64,000 bases of DNA from Nitrospirota bacterium (GCA_002737345.1 NSIK01000012.1:41101-105100), one strand, 5' to 3'; shown: positions 43,497 to 52,102, counted from the stretch's first letter. Numbers and translations: made by a program. Notes: generated from the letters alone by a model not told the origin.

Positions 43497-43551
43497 TTAA
43501 CGAGCCCACCGTTCGGTTCATGACTCATTCGAAGGCGTAGAGGTAAGGCTT

Positions 43552-44088
43552 ATGGCTATTCTTCCGATTGTAAAGCTTGGTAGTCCGATTCTCCGCCAGG
43601 TGGCGGCGAAGGTGGACCCTCGCGACATTCGCACGAAAGAACTGCAGCGTTTTATCGACGACCTCTTTGAAACCATGCTGGATGAGCCTGGCATCGGATT
43701 GGCTTCGCCCCAAGTCTCGCGCTCGATCCAAGTGGTGGTCATGGGTTCTGAAGGCGATGGCGAGGAGGCCTTTCCCAATACAGTTCTCATCAATCCTAAG
43801 ATCGTGTTCTATGGGCCGCAGCAGGAAGAAAACTGGGAAGGTTGTCTGAGCGTCGACGGCTTGCGTGGGAAAGTGACGCGCCCTTCCCTGGTGCGAGTCC
43901 AGGCACTGGATCGCCAAGGCAAGTCGGTCGATATCGAAGCGACCGGTCTCTATGCGGTTTGTATCCAGCATGAGATGGATCACCTGATCGGCAAACTGTT
44001 TGTGGATCGGATGACTGATATGTCCACGCTCACGCAACTCGCGGAGTTCAGTCGTTATTGGCAAAAAGAATCGACCCCAGTCATTTAA
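43552..44088 (+). CDS. def: peptide deformylase
   Basis: Removes the N-formyl group from nascent polypeptides; a metalloenzyme. The 178 aa show motif 1 GIGLASPQ, motif 2 EGCLSVDGLRG (metal ligand Cys), and motif 3 IQHEMDHLIGKLFVDR with the HExxH metal ligands and catalytic Glu. The sequence matches type 1 deformylases. It is the first gene of a pair with the MsbA-like transporter; no fmt follows, unlike many bacteria. Confidence 0.96.
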   Translation: MAILPIVKLGSPILRQVAAKVDPRDIRTKELQRFIDDLFETMLDEPGIGLASPQVSRSIQVVVMGSEGDGEEAFPNTVLINPKIVFYGPQQEENWEGCLSVDGLRGKVTRPSLVRVQALDRQGKSVDIEATGLYAVCIQHEMDHLIGKLFVDRMTDMSTLTQLAEFSRYWQKESTPVI

Positions 44089-44111
44089 CCAGCCGTGAAT
44101 CGATCGTCTCT

Positions 44112-45836
44112 GTGAAAATCCTTCTACGCGTCCTTCACTACCTCAGCCCCTACCGATCCATGGTGGTGGGCACCTTCCTCTTTGCCGGCTTGGCGACGGC
44201 ATTTGAACTGATTCCCGCGTGGCTCATCAAGGTGCTGATCGACGAGGTGATTCAAGCGCAGCGCACCGAGCTGCTCTCGTGGGTGTTCGGCGGACTGGTG
44301 GCGGCCTATCTGCTCCGCAATCTTTGCAGTTCGATGCGCATCAGGATGAACAATTTGCTGGAACAGCAAGTCGTGCACGATCTACACGTGCAGGTATTTA
44401 CGGCATTGCAGCGGCTCTCGATTAGCTTCTTTGAAAATCGTCCCACCGGCGAGATTATGTCGCGGGTCTTGAACGACACCGAACATATGCAGCGGATTTT
44501 CGTCGACGGGCTCGAGCAGACCATTACGGCCAGCCTCACCCTGATCGGGATCATGACGGTGCTCGTCTGGCTCAATTGGAAGCTGGCCCTGCTGGCGTTG
44601 CTGCCGATCCCGCTGCTGGTGCTCGGGGCTGCGGAGTTTACCAAGCGGGTGCATGGGCATTACCAGGCTATCCGCAAGGGAGCAGCCGAGCTCAACGCGC
44701 TGCTCCAGGACGCCTTGGCCGGCATCCGCGAGACGATGGGGTTCAACCGGCAATCCTACGAGCAGAACCGATTCGGCCAGAAGAGCGACCGATGCCGCCA
44801 CGAGACCCTACAGGCGATGTATCTCTGGTCGTTTTATTCGCCGGGCATGGCGCTGCTCGGAAGTTTGGGCGGGGTGTTGGTGCTCTGGTTTGGCGTCGCC
44901 GAAGTCCTGCAACAGCATCTTTCGGTCGGCGAGCTCGTCATGTTCATCTCCTATTCGGCGTTGTTTTATGTGCCGATCAATCAAATTCACTCCGTCAATC
45001 ACATGCTGCAACATGCCCTGGCGGCCAGCGAGCGCGTGTTCGACATTCTCGATATCGTGCCGGACGTGCATGACCGGCCAGGGCTGGCGCCACCGCCGGC
45101 CCGGTTGAAGGGCGAAGTGGCCTTTCAGCATGTGCAGTTCCACTATCGGGCGGATGTGCCAATTCTGAAGGATGTCTGTATTGTCGTACAGGCCGGGGAG
45201 CGGATCGCGTTGGTCGGACCGAGCGGGGGGGGCAAGAGTACGACGCTGAAGCTGATCCCAAGATTCTACGATGTGACGGAGGGGGCCCTCACGATTGATG
45301 GATACGATATCCGTGAGCTGCCATTGGACTTTCTGCGAAGCCAGATCGGCCTAGTGCAGCAAGAGCCGTTTTTGTTTAACGGCACGGTTCGCGAGAATAT
45401 CCTCTATGGGGACCTGTCGGCGGGGCAGGATGCGGTGGAAGCTGCCGCCAAAGCCGCGCGGGCCCACGAATTCATCATGGCTCTTCCGGAGGGCTATGAG
45501 ACCTGGATCGGGGAGCGGGGTGTCAAGCTTTCCGTCGGGCAGAGACAGCGGGTGTCGATCGCGCGGGTCATCCTGAAAGATCCGCCCATCGTCCTGTTCG
45601 ACGAGGCGACCTCGAATATCGACACCGAAACCGAGGTGAAGATCCGGGAAGCCCTCAATGAGCTGACCAGGGGCCGGACGACAATTATCATCGCGCATCG
45701 GCTATCGACGATCCACGATGTCGACCGCATTATTGTCGTGCACCATGGCTGCGTGGTCGAGGATGGGACGCATGAGGCCTTGATTGGGCGGGGCGGAGTC
45801 TATTCGCGGCTGTATGACGCCCAGTTCCAGGTTTAA
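44112..45836 (+). CDS. MsbA-like ABC exporter (lipid or drug)
   Basis: Homodimeric half-transporter: six N-terminal helices (about 1-310) and a C-terminal ATPase. Walker A is GPSGGGKST, the Q loop lies in GLVQQEPFLFNGTVRENILYG, the signature is LSVGQRQRVSIARVIL, Walker B is PIVLFDEATS, and the H loop IIIAHRLSTI. The sequence resembles the MsbA/multidrug group. The GTG at 44112 is used because it directly precedes the first helix; an earlier in-frame TTG at 44058 would overlap def. No ribosome-binding site is clear. Substrate: probably lipid A precursor or lipid-like drugs, by family only. Confidence 0.86.
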   Translation: MKILLRVLHYLSPYRSMVVGTFLFAGLATAFELIPAWLIKVLIDEVIQAQRTELLSWVFGGLVAAYLLRNLCSSMRIRMNNLLEQQVVHDLHVQVFTALQRLSISFFENRPTGEIMSRVLNDTEHMQRIFVDGLEQTITASLTLIGIMTVLVWLNWKLALLALLPIPLLVLGAAEFTKRVHGHYQAIRKGAAELNALLQDALAGIRETMGFNRQSYEQNRFGQKSDRCRHETLQAMYLWSFYSPGMALLGSLGGVLVLWFGVAEVLQQHLSVGELVMFISYSALFYVPINQIHSVNHMLQHALAASERVFDILDIVPDVHDRPGLAPPPARLKGEVAFQHVQFHYRADVPILKDVCIVVQAGERIALVGPSGGGKSTTLKLIPRFYDVTEGALTIDGYDIRELPLDFLRSQIGLVQQEPFLFNGTVRENILYGDLSAGQDAVEAAAKAARAHEFIMALPEGYETWIGERGVKLSVGQRQRVSIARVILKDPPIVLFDEATSNIDTETEVKIREALNELTRGRTTIIIAHRLSTIHDVDRIIVVHHGCVVEDGTHEALIGRGGVYSRLYDAQFQV

Positions 45837-45852
45837 CGGAACCGTCAAAGGC

Positions 45853-45960
45853 AAGACGCAAAAATGAAATGTGGGGGAGCAGAAGGGTTCGTGTTGAAAT
45901 CTTTCACGTTTCACCTTTTGTGTCTTACGGGTCGCTAACGGTCTTTTTGAGGATCCTGCT
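45853..45960. repeat. inverted repeat with ACGTTTCAC core and shared right end
   Basis: AAGACGCAAAAATGAAATGTG (about 45855-45876) pairs, with mismatches, with TTTCACGTTTCACCTTTTGTG plus TCTTA (about 45902-45927). The following AACGGTCTTTTTGAGGATCC (45937-45956) matches the right-end motif of the 7849-7972 element. It occupies most of the gap after the ABC exporter and could act as a processing hairpin. Confidence 0.45.
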
Positions 45961-46000
45961 GGTTGTTCGCCTGGTGTCGCTAGATCTAAGACGACTGGCG

Positions 46001-46030
46001 TTGCGGAGGGATCATGCGCGTCGGTATACT
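46001..46030 (+). promoter_or_regulatory. sigma-70-type promoter for the 64-aa gene
   Basis: TTGCGG (46001-46006), an 18-base spacer and TATACT (46025-46030), 26 bases before the ATG at 46057. Confidence 0.42.
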
Positions 46031-46056
46031 GAGGGTCACGTGAGGGGGAGCGAGCG

Positions 46057-46251
46057 ATGGTGCTGATTTACGAAAGCGATCCGTTGGACAACGACGATGC
46101 GCGCGGGCGGTTCTATCATGTCTGCCGCGGGCGAATCGATCGGACGGAAATTCAGCTTCCGGCCGGTGAAGCGGTCTATGAATGTCCCGTCTGTGAGATT
46201 GATCTCGAAGCCGAAGATTTTTGGCTGGCGAGGCAGAAAGGGTCGGTGTAG
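46057..46251 (+). CDS. 64-aa hypothetical protein with CxxC
   Basis: Acidic small protein with VYECPVCEIDLEAEDFWLAR, a CxxC that may bind zinc. A Shine-Dalgarno-like AGGGGGAGCGAGCG precedes the ATG. No family recognised. The next gene encodes another small CxxC protein. Confidence 0.6.
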   Translation: MVLIYESDPLDNDDARGRFYHVCRGRIDRTEIQLPAGEAVYECPVCEIDLEAEDFWLARQKGSV

Positions 46252-46257
46252 CTCGCA

Positions 46258-46467
46258 ATGGCTGGCAGTACAGGCAGGAAAACTGTATCCGTCTCTCGCG
46301 GGCTGATGATGCTCTGCGAGACCTGCTACGGAGAAGTTATGGACGAGAAGCTGACGGACGCCAGGAATTTCGTGGCGGACCATGGAGCCCTGTTCGATAC
46401 CATTTGCATGGGTTGTACCGATATTAACCGCCCGCTTATCGACGATATGCTCGGCAGTTCTGAGTGA
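46258..46467 (+). CDS. 69-aa (or 53-aa) hypothetical protein with two CxxC motifs
   Basis: Contains LCETCYGEVMDEKL and CMGCTDINRP, a pair of CxxC sites that suggest a zinc ribbon. ATG 46258 is the first in frame; tandem ATGs at 46306/46309 would start just before the first CxxC and are equally possible, since neither site has a good ribosome-binding site. It follows the 64-aa gene by 6 bases, so the two are likely cotranscribed. Confidence 0.55.
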   Translation: MAGSTGRKTVSVSRGLMMLCETCYGEVMDEKLTDARNFVADHGALFDTICMGCTDINRPLIDDMLGSSE

Positions 46468-46528
46468 GGCTGCGGCCTAGCTGGCCGGGCTGTTTGACCA
46501 GCGTTGCTAGCGGTGGGGGATTCTCGCC

Positions 46529-46867
46529 CTACTTGCAGTCTTTCCCGTCGAAGTACTTGCAGCTGCTATCCCCTGATTTCACCTTCCAGGTTTTGAGCTT
46601 CGGCATCTGTCCTGCTCCGCGCATTTCAACGACAAAGTCTACCAGGCTTGACACCTGGAGCTTCTCCATATGGGGCTGCGCGGCTTCCGGCACATCAATG
46701 TAAAAAACCGATCCGAGCGTGGAAATCAGAATACGGTGGTTCTCGGCATCGACATAAATGATGGGGCTGTAGAAGCTTTTGTCTTCGGCTGATGCGGGGA
46801 GAACGGTGAGGGCCAGGAGGACGAAGCTGAAGGCGGCGGCGAGAAGAGTCGTACGCATATCTGGCAT
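46529..46867 (-). CDS. 112-aa exported hypothetical protein
   Basis: Signal peptide (about 1-27, RTTLLAAAFSFVLLALTVLP with an ASAED cut site) followed by a small beta-rich domain with IIYVDAENHRILISTLGSV and a C-terminal CKYFDGKDC cysteine pair. No family recognised. AAGGAG lies 8 bases before the ATG at 46867. It is downstream of the JAMM protease gene on the same strand, 92 bases away. Confidence 0.68.
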   Translation of the reverse strand: MPDMRTTLLAAAFSFVLLALTVLPASAEDKSFYSPIIYVDAENHRILISTLGSVFYIDVPEAAQPHMEKLQVSSLVDFVVEMRGAGQMPKLKTWKVKSGDSSCKYFDGKDCK

Positions 46868-46959
46868 CACGAGCGCTCCTTCTGTGAAACGATCAGGCGG
46901 CATTATGGCATTCATGTATCGAGGATACAAATTAGAAATTCGCTTAAGGTTTTGGCCCA

Positions 46960-47478
46960 TCAGCCTGTTGTAATGATTGGGGTCGCCGCGACCGTCCCGT
47001 CCTTGATCCAGTAGCAGCGAATCTCCGGCTTCGACTTGTCCATGAGCGATACGAGCAGATAGGCCGGAATGGGTAGGTTGATTTTCGGCCAGATCTCTTC
47101 GTAGTCGGTGGCAATTTTGATGTCGGTGACGGAGGGGCGAGCCGGGTCATGGGGATGGGAATGGTAGACGACTTGCAGATCCAGGCCCTTGTTCCGAATG
47201 TCTTTCTTCGCCGCGGAAAAGTCCGCCATGTCCATCACGAAGGCAATCTCGGCCCGTTCAGCCGGCGAGAGTCGTTCCAGATGCGCCGCCTTGGCCGGGT
47301 CGAAGGACGAGAGTTTCTCGACTCCCTCCAGCGCCACGATGTTCTTGATTCGATAGAGCTGGGTAACGGTTCCCTGGCGGCCTGCCAGGAGCCCGCAGCA
47401 TTCGTACGGGTCGAGCGCACGCGCGTGGGCGACCATGTCGTCGAGGATCGCCTGGGGGATCTGAAGCGAGGTTGTCAT
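46960..47478 (-). CDS. JAMM (MPN+) family metalloprotease, Mec-like
   Basis: 172 aa Mov34/MPN/PAD-1 domain. Zinc motif HSHPHDPARPSVTD places ligands H106 and H108 with S116 and D119 (pattern HxHP-x6-SxxD), and the upstream Glu is E26 in DPYECCGLL. The family cleaves after a C-terminal Gly-Gly, for example releasing cysteine from CysO (mycobacterial Mec) or trimming small ubiquitin-like carriers (QbsD). Neighbouring genes encode two such carriers, two activating enzymes and cysteine synthase, so it probably releases product from, or matures, a carrier. It is the last core gene of the sulfur cluster. Confidence 0.9.
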   Translation of the reverse strand: MTTSLQIPQAILDDMVAHARALDPYECCGLLAGRQGTVTQLYRIKNIVALEGVEKLSSFDPAKAAHLERLSPAERAEIAFVMDMADFSAAKKDIRNKGLDLQVVYHSHPHDPARPSVTDIKIATDYEEIWPKINLPIPAYLLVSLMDKSKPEIRCYWIKDGTVAATPIITTG

Positions 47479-47593
47479 TGGAGTTAGCCGTCTGGAGGTC
47501 TTACGGTCTGAAAGTCATCTAGTCGTTTCAATTTGAACAGTCATGATGGAGACTTTATAACTTGCGGACGTTCGACTTTCTGCCCTGGCGCCA

Positions 47594-48397
47594 CTAGAGC
47601 GTGCAGGATACGGTGTAATCGCTCTTCAAGTCCGTAATCGTGGGCTTCGGTCCGCAGAGACGACAGTCCGGGTCCTTAGGGCGACGGACCTTCCTGAATT
47701 TCATCTCCAGAGCATCGTAGATCATCAGGCGGTCTGCCATCGTTTCGCCGATGCCGAGGATTTCCTTGATCGCTTCGGAGGCTTGCATGATGCCCATGGT
47801 CCCGGCGAGCACTCCCAGCACACCGGCCTCTTGGCAATTCGGAACCAAGCCCGCAGGCGGCGGCTCCGGATAGAGGCAACGGTAGCAGGGATAGCCTGCA
47901 TGGGGCTTGATCGTGGTGAGCTGTCCCTCGAACCGGAACATGCTGGCGGAGATCAGCGTCTTCTTGGCGAAGAAGCAGGCGTCGTTCACGAGGAAGCGCG
48001 TGGCAAAATTATCCGACCCGTCCAGCACGATGTCGAACTGGGACACTAGCGCAAGAATATTGTCGCTGTCCACGTTCTGGTGATAGGCCTTGATCGTGAT
48101 TTCAGGATTGATGGCCGCGAGGGTCTTGCGACCGGACTCCACCTTCGGCATGCCCACCGTGGCAGTCGAGTGCATGACCTGCCGCTGCAAATTCGAGAGG
48201 TCGACGACATCGCCGTCGACCAGACCGATGGTGCCGATGCCGGCTGCCGCTAAATAGAGTGCGGCAGGGGAGCCGAGCCCGCCTGCGCCGATGAGCAAGA
48301 CTTTCGCCTTGAGTAGCTTCAGCTGGCCCTTGCCGCCCATCTCATTGAGAATAATCTGGCGGCTGTACCGCTGAATCTGTTGTTCGGTGAGTTCCAT
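47594..48397 (-). CDS. E1-like adenylyltransferase MoeB/ThiF (copy 2)
   Basis: ATP-dependent enzyme that adenylates the C-terminal Gly of a ubiquitin-like carrier before thiocarboxylation. The 267 aa include RQIILNEMGGKGQ, GAGGLGSPAALYLAAAG, VDLSNLQRQVMH, DGSDNFATRFLVND, a first cysteine pair in CYRCLYPEP, and a closing zinc pair DPDCRLCG. There is no rhodanese domain, so a sulfur donor must act separately. It lies downstream of NIL and MoaD-like genes on the same strand, about 95 bases after the NIL gene. Its carrier is probably the MoaD-like protein at 48737. Confidence 0.9.
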   Translation of the reverse strand: MELTEQQIQRYSRQIILNEMGGKGQLKLLKAKVLLIGAGGLGSPAALYLAAAGIGTIGLVDGDVVDLSNLQRQVMHSTATVGMPKVESGRKTLAAINPEITIKAYHQNVDSDNILALVSQFDIVLDGSDNFATRFLVNDACFFAKKTLISASMFRFEGQLTTIKPHAGYPCYRCLYPEPPPAGLVPNCQEAGVLGVLAGTMGIMQASEAIKEILGIGETMADRLMIYDALEMKFRKVRRPKDPDCRLCGPKPTITDLKSDYTVSCTL

Positions 48398-48491
48398 AGT
48401 CCGATCGTGCCCTCAGCAGTTAGCTGTCAGCGTCCACTCATAAGAACTGTTCAGAACTAAAGGCTGAGAGCTGATGGCTGAAGGCCTCGTG

Positions 48492-48734
48492 TCAGCCTTC
48501 CACCACATCCAATTCGATCGGGTCGACGATGACGCCCTTCTTGCGAAGGGCGTCGACTGCTCGTTCGACTTCCGCGCTCTCGCCGGTCAGTTCGACATCC
48601 ATCCAGCCGGTGGTGTCCCGCACGTCCGCCCGCCGGACATTCGTGACCACCTTGAATTCGTGTCCGATCTGGTAGATGAGCGGCTCTTTGATTTTGTCTT
48701 CCGGAAACCGGATATGCACTTTCATGCTTGCCAT
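48492..48734 (-). CDS. NIL-domain protein
   Basis: 80 aa, a single NIL domain: VHIRFPEDKIKEPLIYQIGH followed by VVTNVRRADVRDTTGWMDVE and LTGESAEVERAVDALRKKGV. NIL is a ferredoxin-like regulatory fold first seen at the C-terminus of MetN methionine ABC ATPases; stand-alone versions occur in sulfur-amino-acid loci, where methionine or homocysteine binding is proposed. Start has GGAGG nearby. It begins 2 bases after the MoaD-like gene and so is coupled to it. Confidence 0.9.
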   Translation of the reverse strand: MASMKVHIRFPEDKIKEPLIYQIGHEFKVVTNVRRADVRDTTGWMDVELTGESAEVERAVDALRKKGVIVDPIELDVVEG

Positions 48735-48736
48735 GA

Positions 48737-49009
48737 CTAGCCTCCTGCAATGGCTGGCACAATCGAGACTTCGTCGCCGTGCTTGAGCGAGGTCTCTTTG
48801 CCCATGAGGAAGCGAATGTCTTCCTCGTTGACGTAAATATTCACGAAACGGCGAAGCTCGCCGGTTTCGTCGCAGAGGCGATCCTTGATCCCAGGATGGG
48901 CGCTGTTCAAGGTATCGATCATTGCCGTGATGCTCGTGGCGTCTGTCTCGACCTCGCCCAGTCCATTCGTGAGGGGACGGAGCGGGGTTGGAATGCGAAC
49001 TTTAATCAT
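48737..49009 (-). CDS. MoaD-like ubiquitin-fold sulfur carrier ending in GG
   Basis: 90 aa beta-grasp protein: MIKVRIPTPLRPLTNG at the start, then AHPGIKDRLCDETGELRR, VNIYVNEEDIRFL, and a C-terminal HGDEVSIVPAIAGG. The terminal di-glycine (residues 89-90) is free, so it can be adenylated and thiocarboxylated. It may act in molybdopterin synthesis or as a sulfur carrier for amino-acid synthesis. Its start overlaps the threonine synthase stop by 4 bases (ATGA); that coupling favours an amino-acid role. No MoaE lies in the window. Confidence 0.9.
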   Translation of the reverse strand: MIKVRIPTPLRPLTNGLGEVETDATSITAMIDTLNSAHPGIKDRLCDETGELRRFVNIYVNEEDIRFLMGKETSLKHGDEVSIVPAIAGG

Positions 49010-50256
49010 GCGTCACCACCACCATTTTTCCCCATCTTAAAGGTTTTTTGGAAACTCGCGAGGCTCGGCTGAATGCGGTGAGGCTTGCCGACCGCATCGA
49101 TCACCGCTTCCTGCGTCTTCAATCCGTTGCCAGTGATATAGGCGACCGTGACGTCGCTTTTCTTGATCGTGCCCTGCTTGACAAGTTTCTGCAGCACGCC
49201 GATCGTGACCCCGCCGGCCGTTTCCGCGAAGATACCTTCCGTTTGCGCCAGCAGCTTGATCCCTTCGACCACTTCCTCGTCCGTCACCATGTCCATGGAG
49301 CCCTTGCTCTCGGCCGTGGCTTTGAGGGCGTAGTAGCCGTCGGCCGGATTCCCGATAGCCAGCGACTTGGCGATGGTCTTCGGTTTCACCGGCTTGAAGA
49401 AATCCCGTCCCGCTTTGAAGGCCGTGGAAATGGGGGAGCAGCCCTCGGCTTGCGCGCCGTTGACCCTGGTACGCACTTCGTCGATCAGGCCCAGGGTCTT
49501 CATCTCATGGAGTCCCTTCCAGATCTTGGTCAGAAGCGAGCCGGAGGCCATCGGGATGACCACTTGATCCGGCGTGCGCCAGCCGAGTTGTTCCACAGTT
49601 TCGTAGGCGAGCGTCTTGGAGCCTTCCGCATAGTAGGGGCGCACGTTGATATTCACAAAGGCCCAGTCGTATTCGCCGGCGATTTCGCTGCAGAGGCGGT
49701 TGACGTCGTCGTAGTTACCTTCGACTTCAATTACGTTCTGCGTATAGATCAAGTTCCCAAGCACCTTGGCCGCTTCCAGATCGCCGGGAATGAACACGTA
49801 CGCGCGCATGCCGGCGGCGGCCGCATGCGCGGAGACGGAATTGGCCAGGTTGCCGGTCGAGGCGCAGGCGATGGTTTCAAAGCCCAGTTCGCGCGCTCTG
49901 GTGATGGCGACCGCGACCACGCGATCTTTGAACGAGAGCGTGGGATGGTTCACCGTGTCGTTCTTGATATAGAGCTCGTCCAGCCCCAGAAAGGCGCCCA
50001 GGTTTTTCGCGCGCACCAGCGGCGTCATCCCGGCATGGGGACCCAGAAAGTTCGGGCCTTCCACGGGCAGAAGATCAGCGTAGCGCCAGATGCTGAGCGG
50101 CCCGTCTTGGATTTTCTTGCGGGAAATGTTTTTTTTGATTTCCTCGTAGTTGTACTTCACTTCGAGGGGGCCAAAGCACATCTCGCAGACGTGGAGTGCC
50201 TTCGTCGGATATTCTTTTGCGCACTCGCGACAAACCAGCGCTTTCATCTTCGCCAT
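49006..50256 (-). CDS. thrC: threonine synthase (PLP-dependent)
   Basis: Converts O-phosphohomoserine to threonine. The 416 aa start with a zinc-ribbon-like Cys set (C9, C12, C24, C27), then the PLP lysine in HPTLSFKDRV (K110), the phosphate-binding loop in ACASTGNLANSVSAHAA, and PMASGSLLTKIWKGLHE. This matches the class that has an N-terminal ribbon. In this cluster it sits between an E1-like gene and a MoaD-like carrier (4-base overlap), so it may additionally or instead use a sulfur donor on phosphohomoserine. That is inference only; threonine synthase is the default call. Its start lies 12 bases after the first E1-like gene. Confidence 0.9.
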   Translation of the reverse strand: MAKMKALVCRECAKEYPTKALHVCEMCFGPLEVKYNYEEIKKNISRKKIQDGPLSIWRYADLLPVEGPNFLGPHAGMTPLVRAKNLGAFLGLDELYIKNDTVNHPTLSFKDRVVAVAITRARELGFETIACASTGNLANSVSAHAAAAGMRAYVFIPGDLEAAKVLGNLIYTQNVIEVEGNYDDVNRLCSEIAGEYDWAFVNINVRPYYAEGSKTLAYETVEQLGWRTPDQVVIPMASGSLLTKIWKGLHEMKTLGLIDEVRTRVNGAQAEGCSPISTAFKAGRDFFKPVKPKTIAKSLAIGNPADGYYALKATAESKGSMDMVTDEEVVEGIKLLAQTEGIFAETAGGVTIGVLQKLVKQGTIKKSDVTVAYITGNGLKTQEAVIDAVGKPHRIQPSLASFQKTFKMGKNGGGDA

Positions 50257-50268
50257 GGTGCCTCTACC

Positions 50269-51102
50269 TTACGTCACAACATCATAGGGTGATGGCCGGA
50301 CGGTACAGCCAGCAAACGGATCGCCGTCGTCGAACAATTCGGTAATCGTCGGGTGCGCGCCGCAGAGCGCGCAATCGGGATTACGTTTCACTTTGATCTC
50401 CCGGAACAGGGTCTTGCGCGCATCGAAGTCCAGCAGCCGGTTTGTGAGTGGCTGCCCGATGCCCAGGATCAGTTTCAAGGCTTCCGTCGCTTGAATCGTG
50501 CCGATGATGCCAGCCAACACGCCGATCACACCGGCTTCCTGACAGGAGGCCACCAGGCCGGCCAGCGGCGGAGTCTTGAAGACGCAACGATAGCAGGCGG
50601 ACTGTTTCGGTACAATGGTCGTCACACGCCCGTCGAAGCGCAGGATGCCGCCATGCACGAGCGGCTTGCCGGCAAAGAAACAGGCGTCGTTGATCAAGAA
50701 CTTGGCCGTAAAGTTATCGGCCCCGTCGATGACGACGTCGTAGTCGCCGATGATCTTGAGCGCATTGGCGGCCGTGAGCCGCTCTTCGTACATCGAGACC
50801 TGGACGTCTGGGTTCAGGGCCTGGATCTTTTCTTTGCCCGAGAGGACCTTGGGCCGACCGACATCCGACGTATGGTGCAGGATCTGCCGTTGCAGATTGG
50901 TTAGGTCCACCACGTCGCTATCGATGAGGCCGATGTGGCCGATCCCTGCCGCAGCCAAATAGAGGGCGGCAGGCGAGCCGAGGCCGCCAGCGCCGACTAG
51001 GAGGATCTTGGCCTTGGCGATCTTCTTCTGCCCCTTGCCACCCACCTCCGGCAGGAGAATGTGCCGGCTGTAGCGCGATATTTGGTCTTCGGTAAATTCC
51101 AT
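50269..51102 (-). CDS. E1-like adenylyltransferase MoeB/ThiF (copy 1)
   Basis: 277 aa, closely similar in plan to copy 2: SRHILLPEVGGKGQ, GAGGLGSPAALYLAAAGIGH (from about residue 37), VDLTNLQRQILHHTSD, DGADNFTAKFLIND, CYRCVFKTPP and C-terminal CALCG. It activates a ubiquitin-like carrier, probably the ThiS-like protein at 52099. The two copies differ in their C-terminal tails. It lies between cysteine synthase (70-base gap holding a short repeat) and threonine synthase. Confidence 0.9.
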   Translation of the reverse strand: MEFTEDQISRYSRHILLPEVGGKGQKKIAKAKILLVGAGGLGSPAALYLAAAGIGHIGLIDSDVVDLTNLQRQILHHTSDVGRPKVLSGKEKIQALNPDVQVSMYEERLTAANALKIIGDYDVVIDGADNFTAKFLINDACFFAGKPLVHGGILRFDGRVTTIVPKQSACYRCVFKTPPLAGLVASCQEAGVIGVLAGIIGTIQATEALKLILGIGQPLTNRLLDFDARKTLFREIKVKRNPDCALCGAHPTITELFDDGDPFAGCTVRPSPYDVVT

Positions 51103-51112
51103 TGTCGCGATC

Positions 51113-51170
51113 AGCTTTCAGCGATTATCCTGCAGCTCGGAGCTGACCGCTCAAAGGTGAGAGCTTCCTT
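51113..51170. repeat. AGCTGA-type repeat between moeB copy 1 and cysK
   Basis: GCTTTCAGCGATTATCCTGC and CAGCTCGGAGCTGACCGCTC lie in the gap. A similar pattern (CAGCAGTTAGCTGTCAGCG and CTGAGAGCTGATGGCTGAAG) fills the gap 48413-48486 between the NIL gene and moeB copy 2. They look like diverged short repeats; their function is not evident. Confidence 0.35.
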
Positions 51171-51172
51171 GC

Positions 51173-52102
51173 TCAGAGATTAAAATACTTCTCCATACTG
51201 AGGTATCGTTCGCCTGTGTCACAGAGAATAGTGACGACGTTTTTGCCTGGCTCGAGCTCCTGTGCCACTTTCTGCGCGGCAAACACGTTGGCTCCAGCGG
51301 AGAGGCCCACTGAGAGGCCTTCCTTCCTCGAGAGCTGCTTAGCCATTTGATAGGCCTCGTCGTCGGTCACCGTGATCACGCGATCCAGAATAGCCCGGTT
51401 CAGCACTTTTGGAATGAACCCCGCGCCGATACCCTGAATCTTATGGGGGCCAGGCTCTCCGCCGGACAGGACCGGCGATCCAGCCGGTTCCACCGCAATG
51501 ATTTTCACGTTAGGGTTCCGCTCCTTGAACAGCTCCCCGCAGCCTGTGATGGTGCCGCCTGTGCCGACTGCCGCCACGAAGGCATCGATCTTTCCATCGA
51601 GCGATTCGAGAATCTCGACCGCCGTGGTCTTCTTGTGCATGGCCGGATTGGCCGGGTTCGAAAACTGATCCGGCATAAAGTATGAGGGATTCTGCGCGGT
51701 AATGTTTTCCGCCTCGCGAATCGCGCCTTTCATCCCTTCCCAGCCTGCCGTCATAACGAGCTGCGCGCCATACGCCGACAAGAGACTGGCCCGCTCCATG
51801 CTCATGGTCTCCGGCATCACGAGGATCAACGTATAGCCACGGACCGCGGCGATTAAGGCCAGCCCGATGCCGGTGTTCCCACTGGTCGGCTCGACGATCG
51901 TGCCGCCCGGCTTCAAATGGCCGAGTCGTTCCGCCTCGTTGATCATGTTGAGACAGATCCGGTCCTTGATGCTGCCGGCCGGGTTGAGGAATTCAGCTTT
52001 GCCGTAGATCGTGGCTCCGCCGGCTAAGGACAATCGATTCAGACGCACGAGGGGAGTGTGTCCGACCAGTTCCGTAATGTCCTTGTACGGTGGCATCGTC
52101 AT
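51173..52102 (-). CDS. cysteine synthase (CysK/CysM type)
   Basis: PLP enzyme that joins sulfide or a thiocarboxylated carrier with O-acetyl- or O-phosphoserine to give cysteine. The 309 aa show the PLP lysine in NPAGSIKDR (K46), the phosphate loop PTSGNTGIGLA, GTGGTITG, and a C-terminal TILCDTGERYLS, typical of CysK. The sequence alone does not separate CysK from CysM. The start overlaps the stop of the ThiS-like gene by 4 bases, which points to a carrier-dependent reaction such as that of mycobacterial CysM/CysO. A direct comparison would settle this. Confidence 0.92.
   Translation of the reverse strand: MTMPPYKDITELVGHTPLVRLNRLSLAGGATIYGKAEFLNPAGSIKDRICLNMINEAERLGHLKPGGTIVEPTSGNTGIGLALIAAVRGYTLILVMPETMSMERASLLSAYGAQLVMTAGWEGMKGAIREAENITAQNPSYFMPDQFSNPANPAMHKKTTAVEILESLDGKIDAFVAAVGTGGTITGCGELFKERNPNVKIIAVEPAGSPVLSGGEPGPHKIQGIGAGFIPKVLNRAILDRVITVTDDEAYQMAKQLSRKEGLSVGLSAGANVFAAQKVAQELEPGKNVVTILCDTGERYLSMEKYFNL

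Noticed and set aside
49048..50292. Long open plus-strand frame of about 414 codons opposite threonine synthase
   Set aside because: It has no family motifs and is antisense to a clear PLP enzyme; GC-rich codon bias commonly leaves such frames open.
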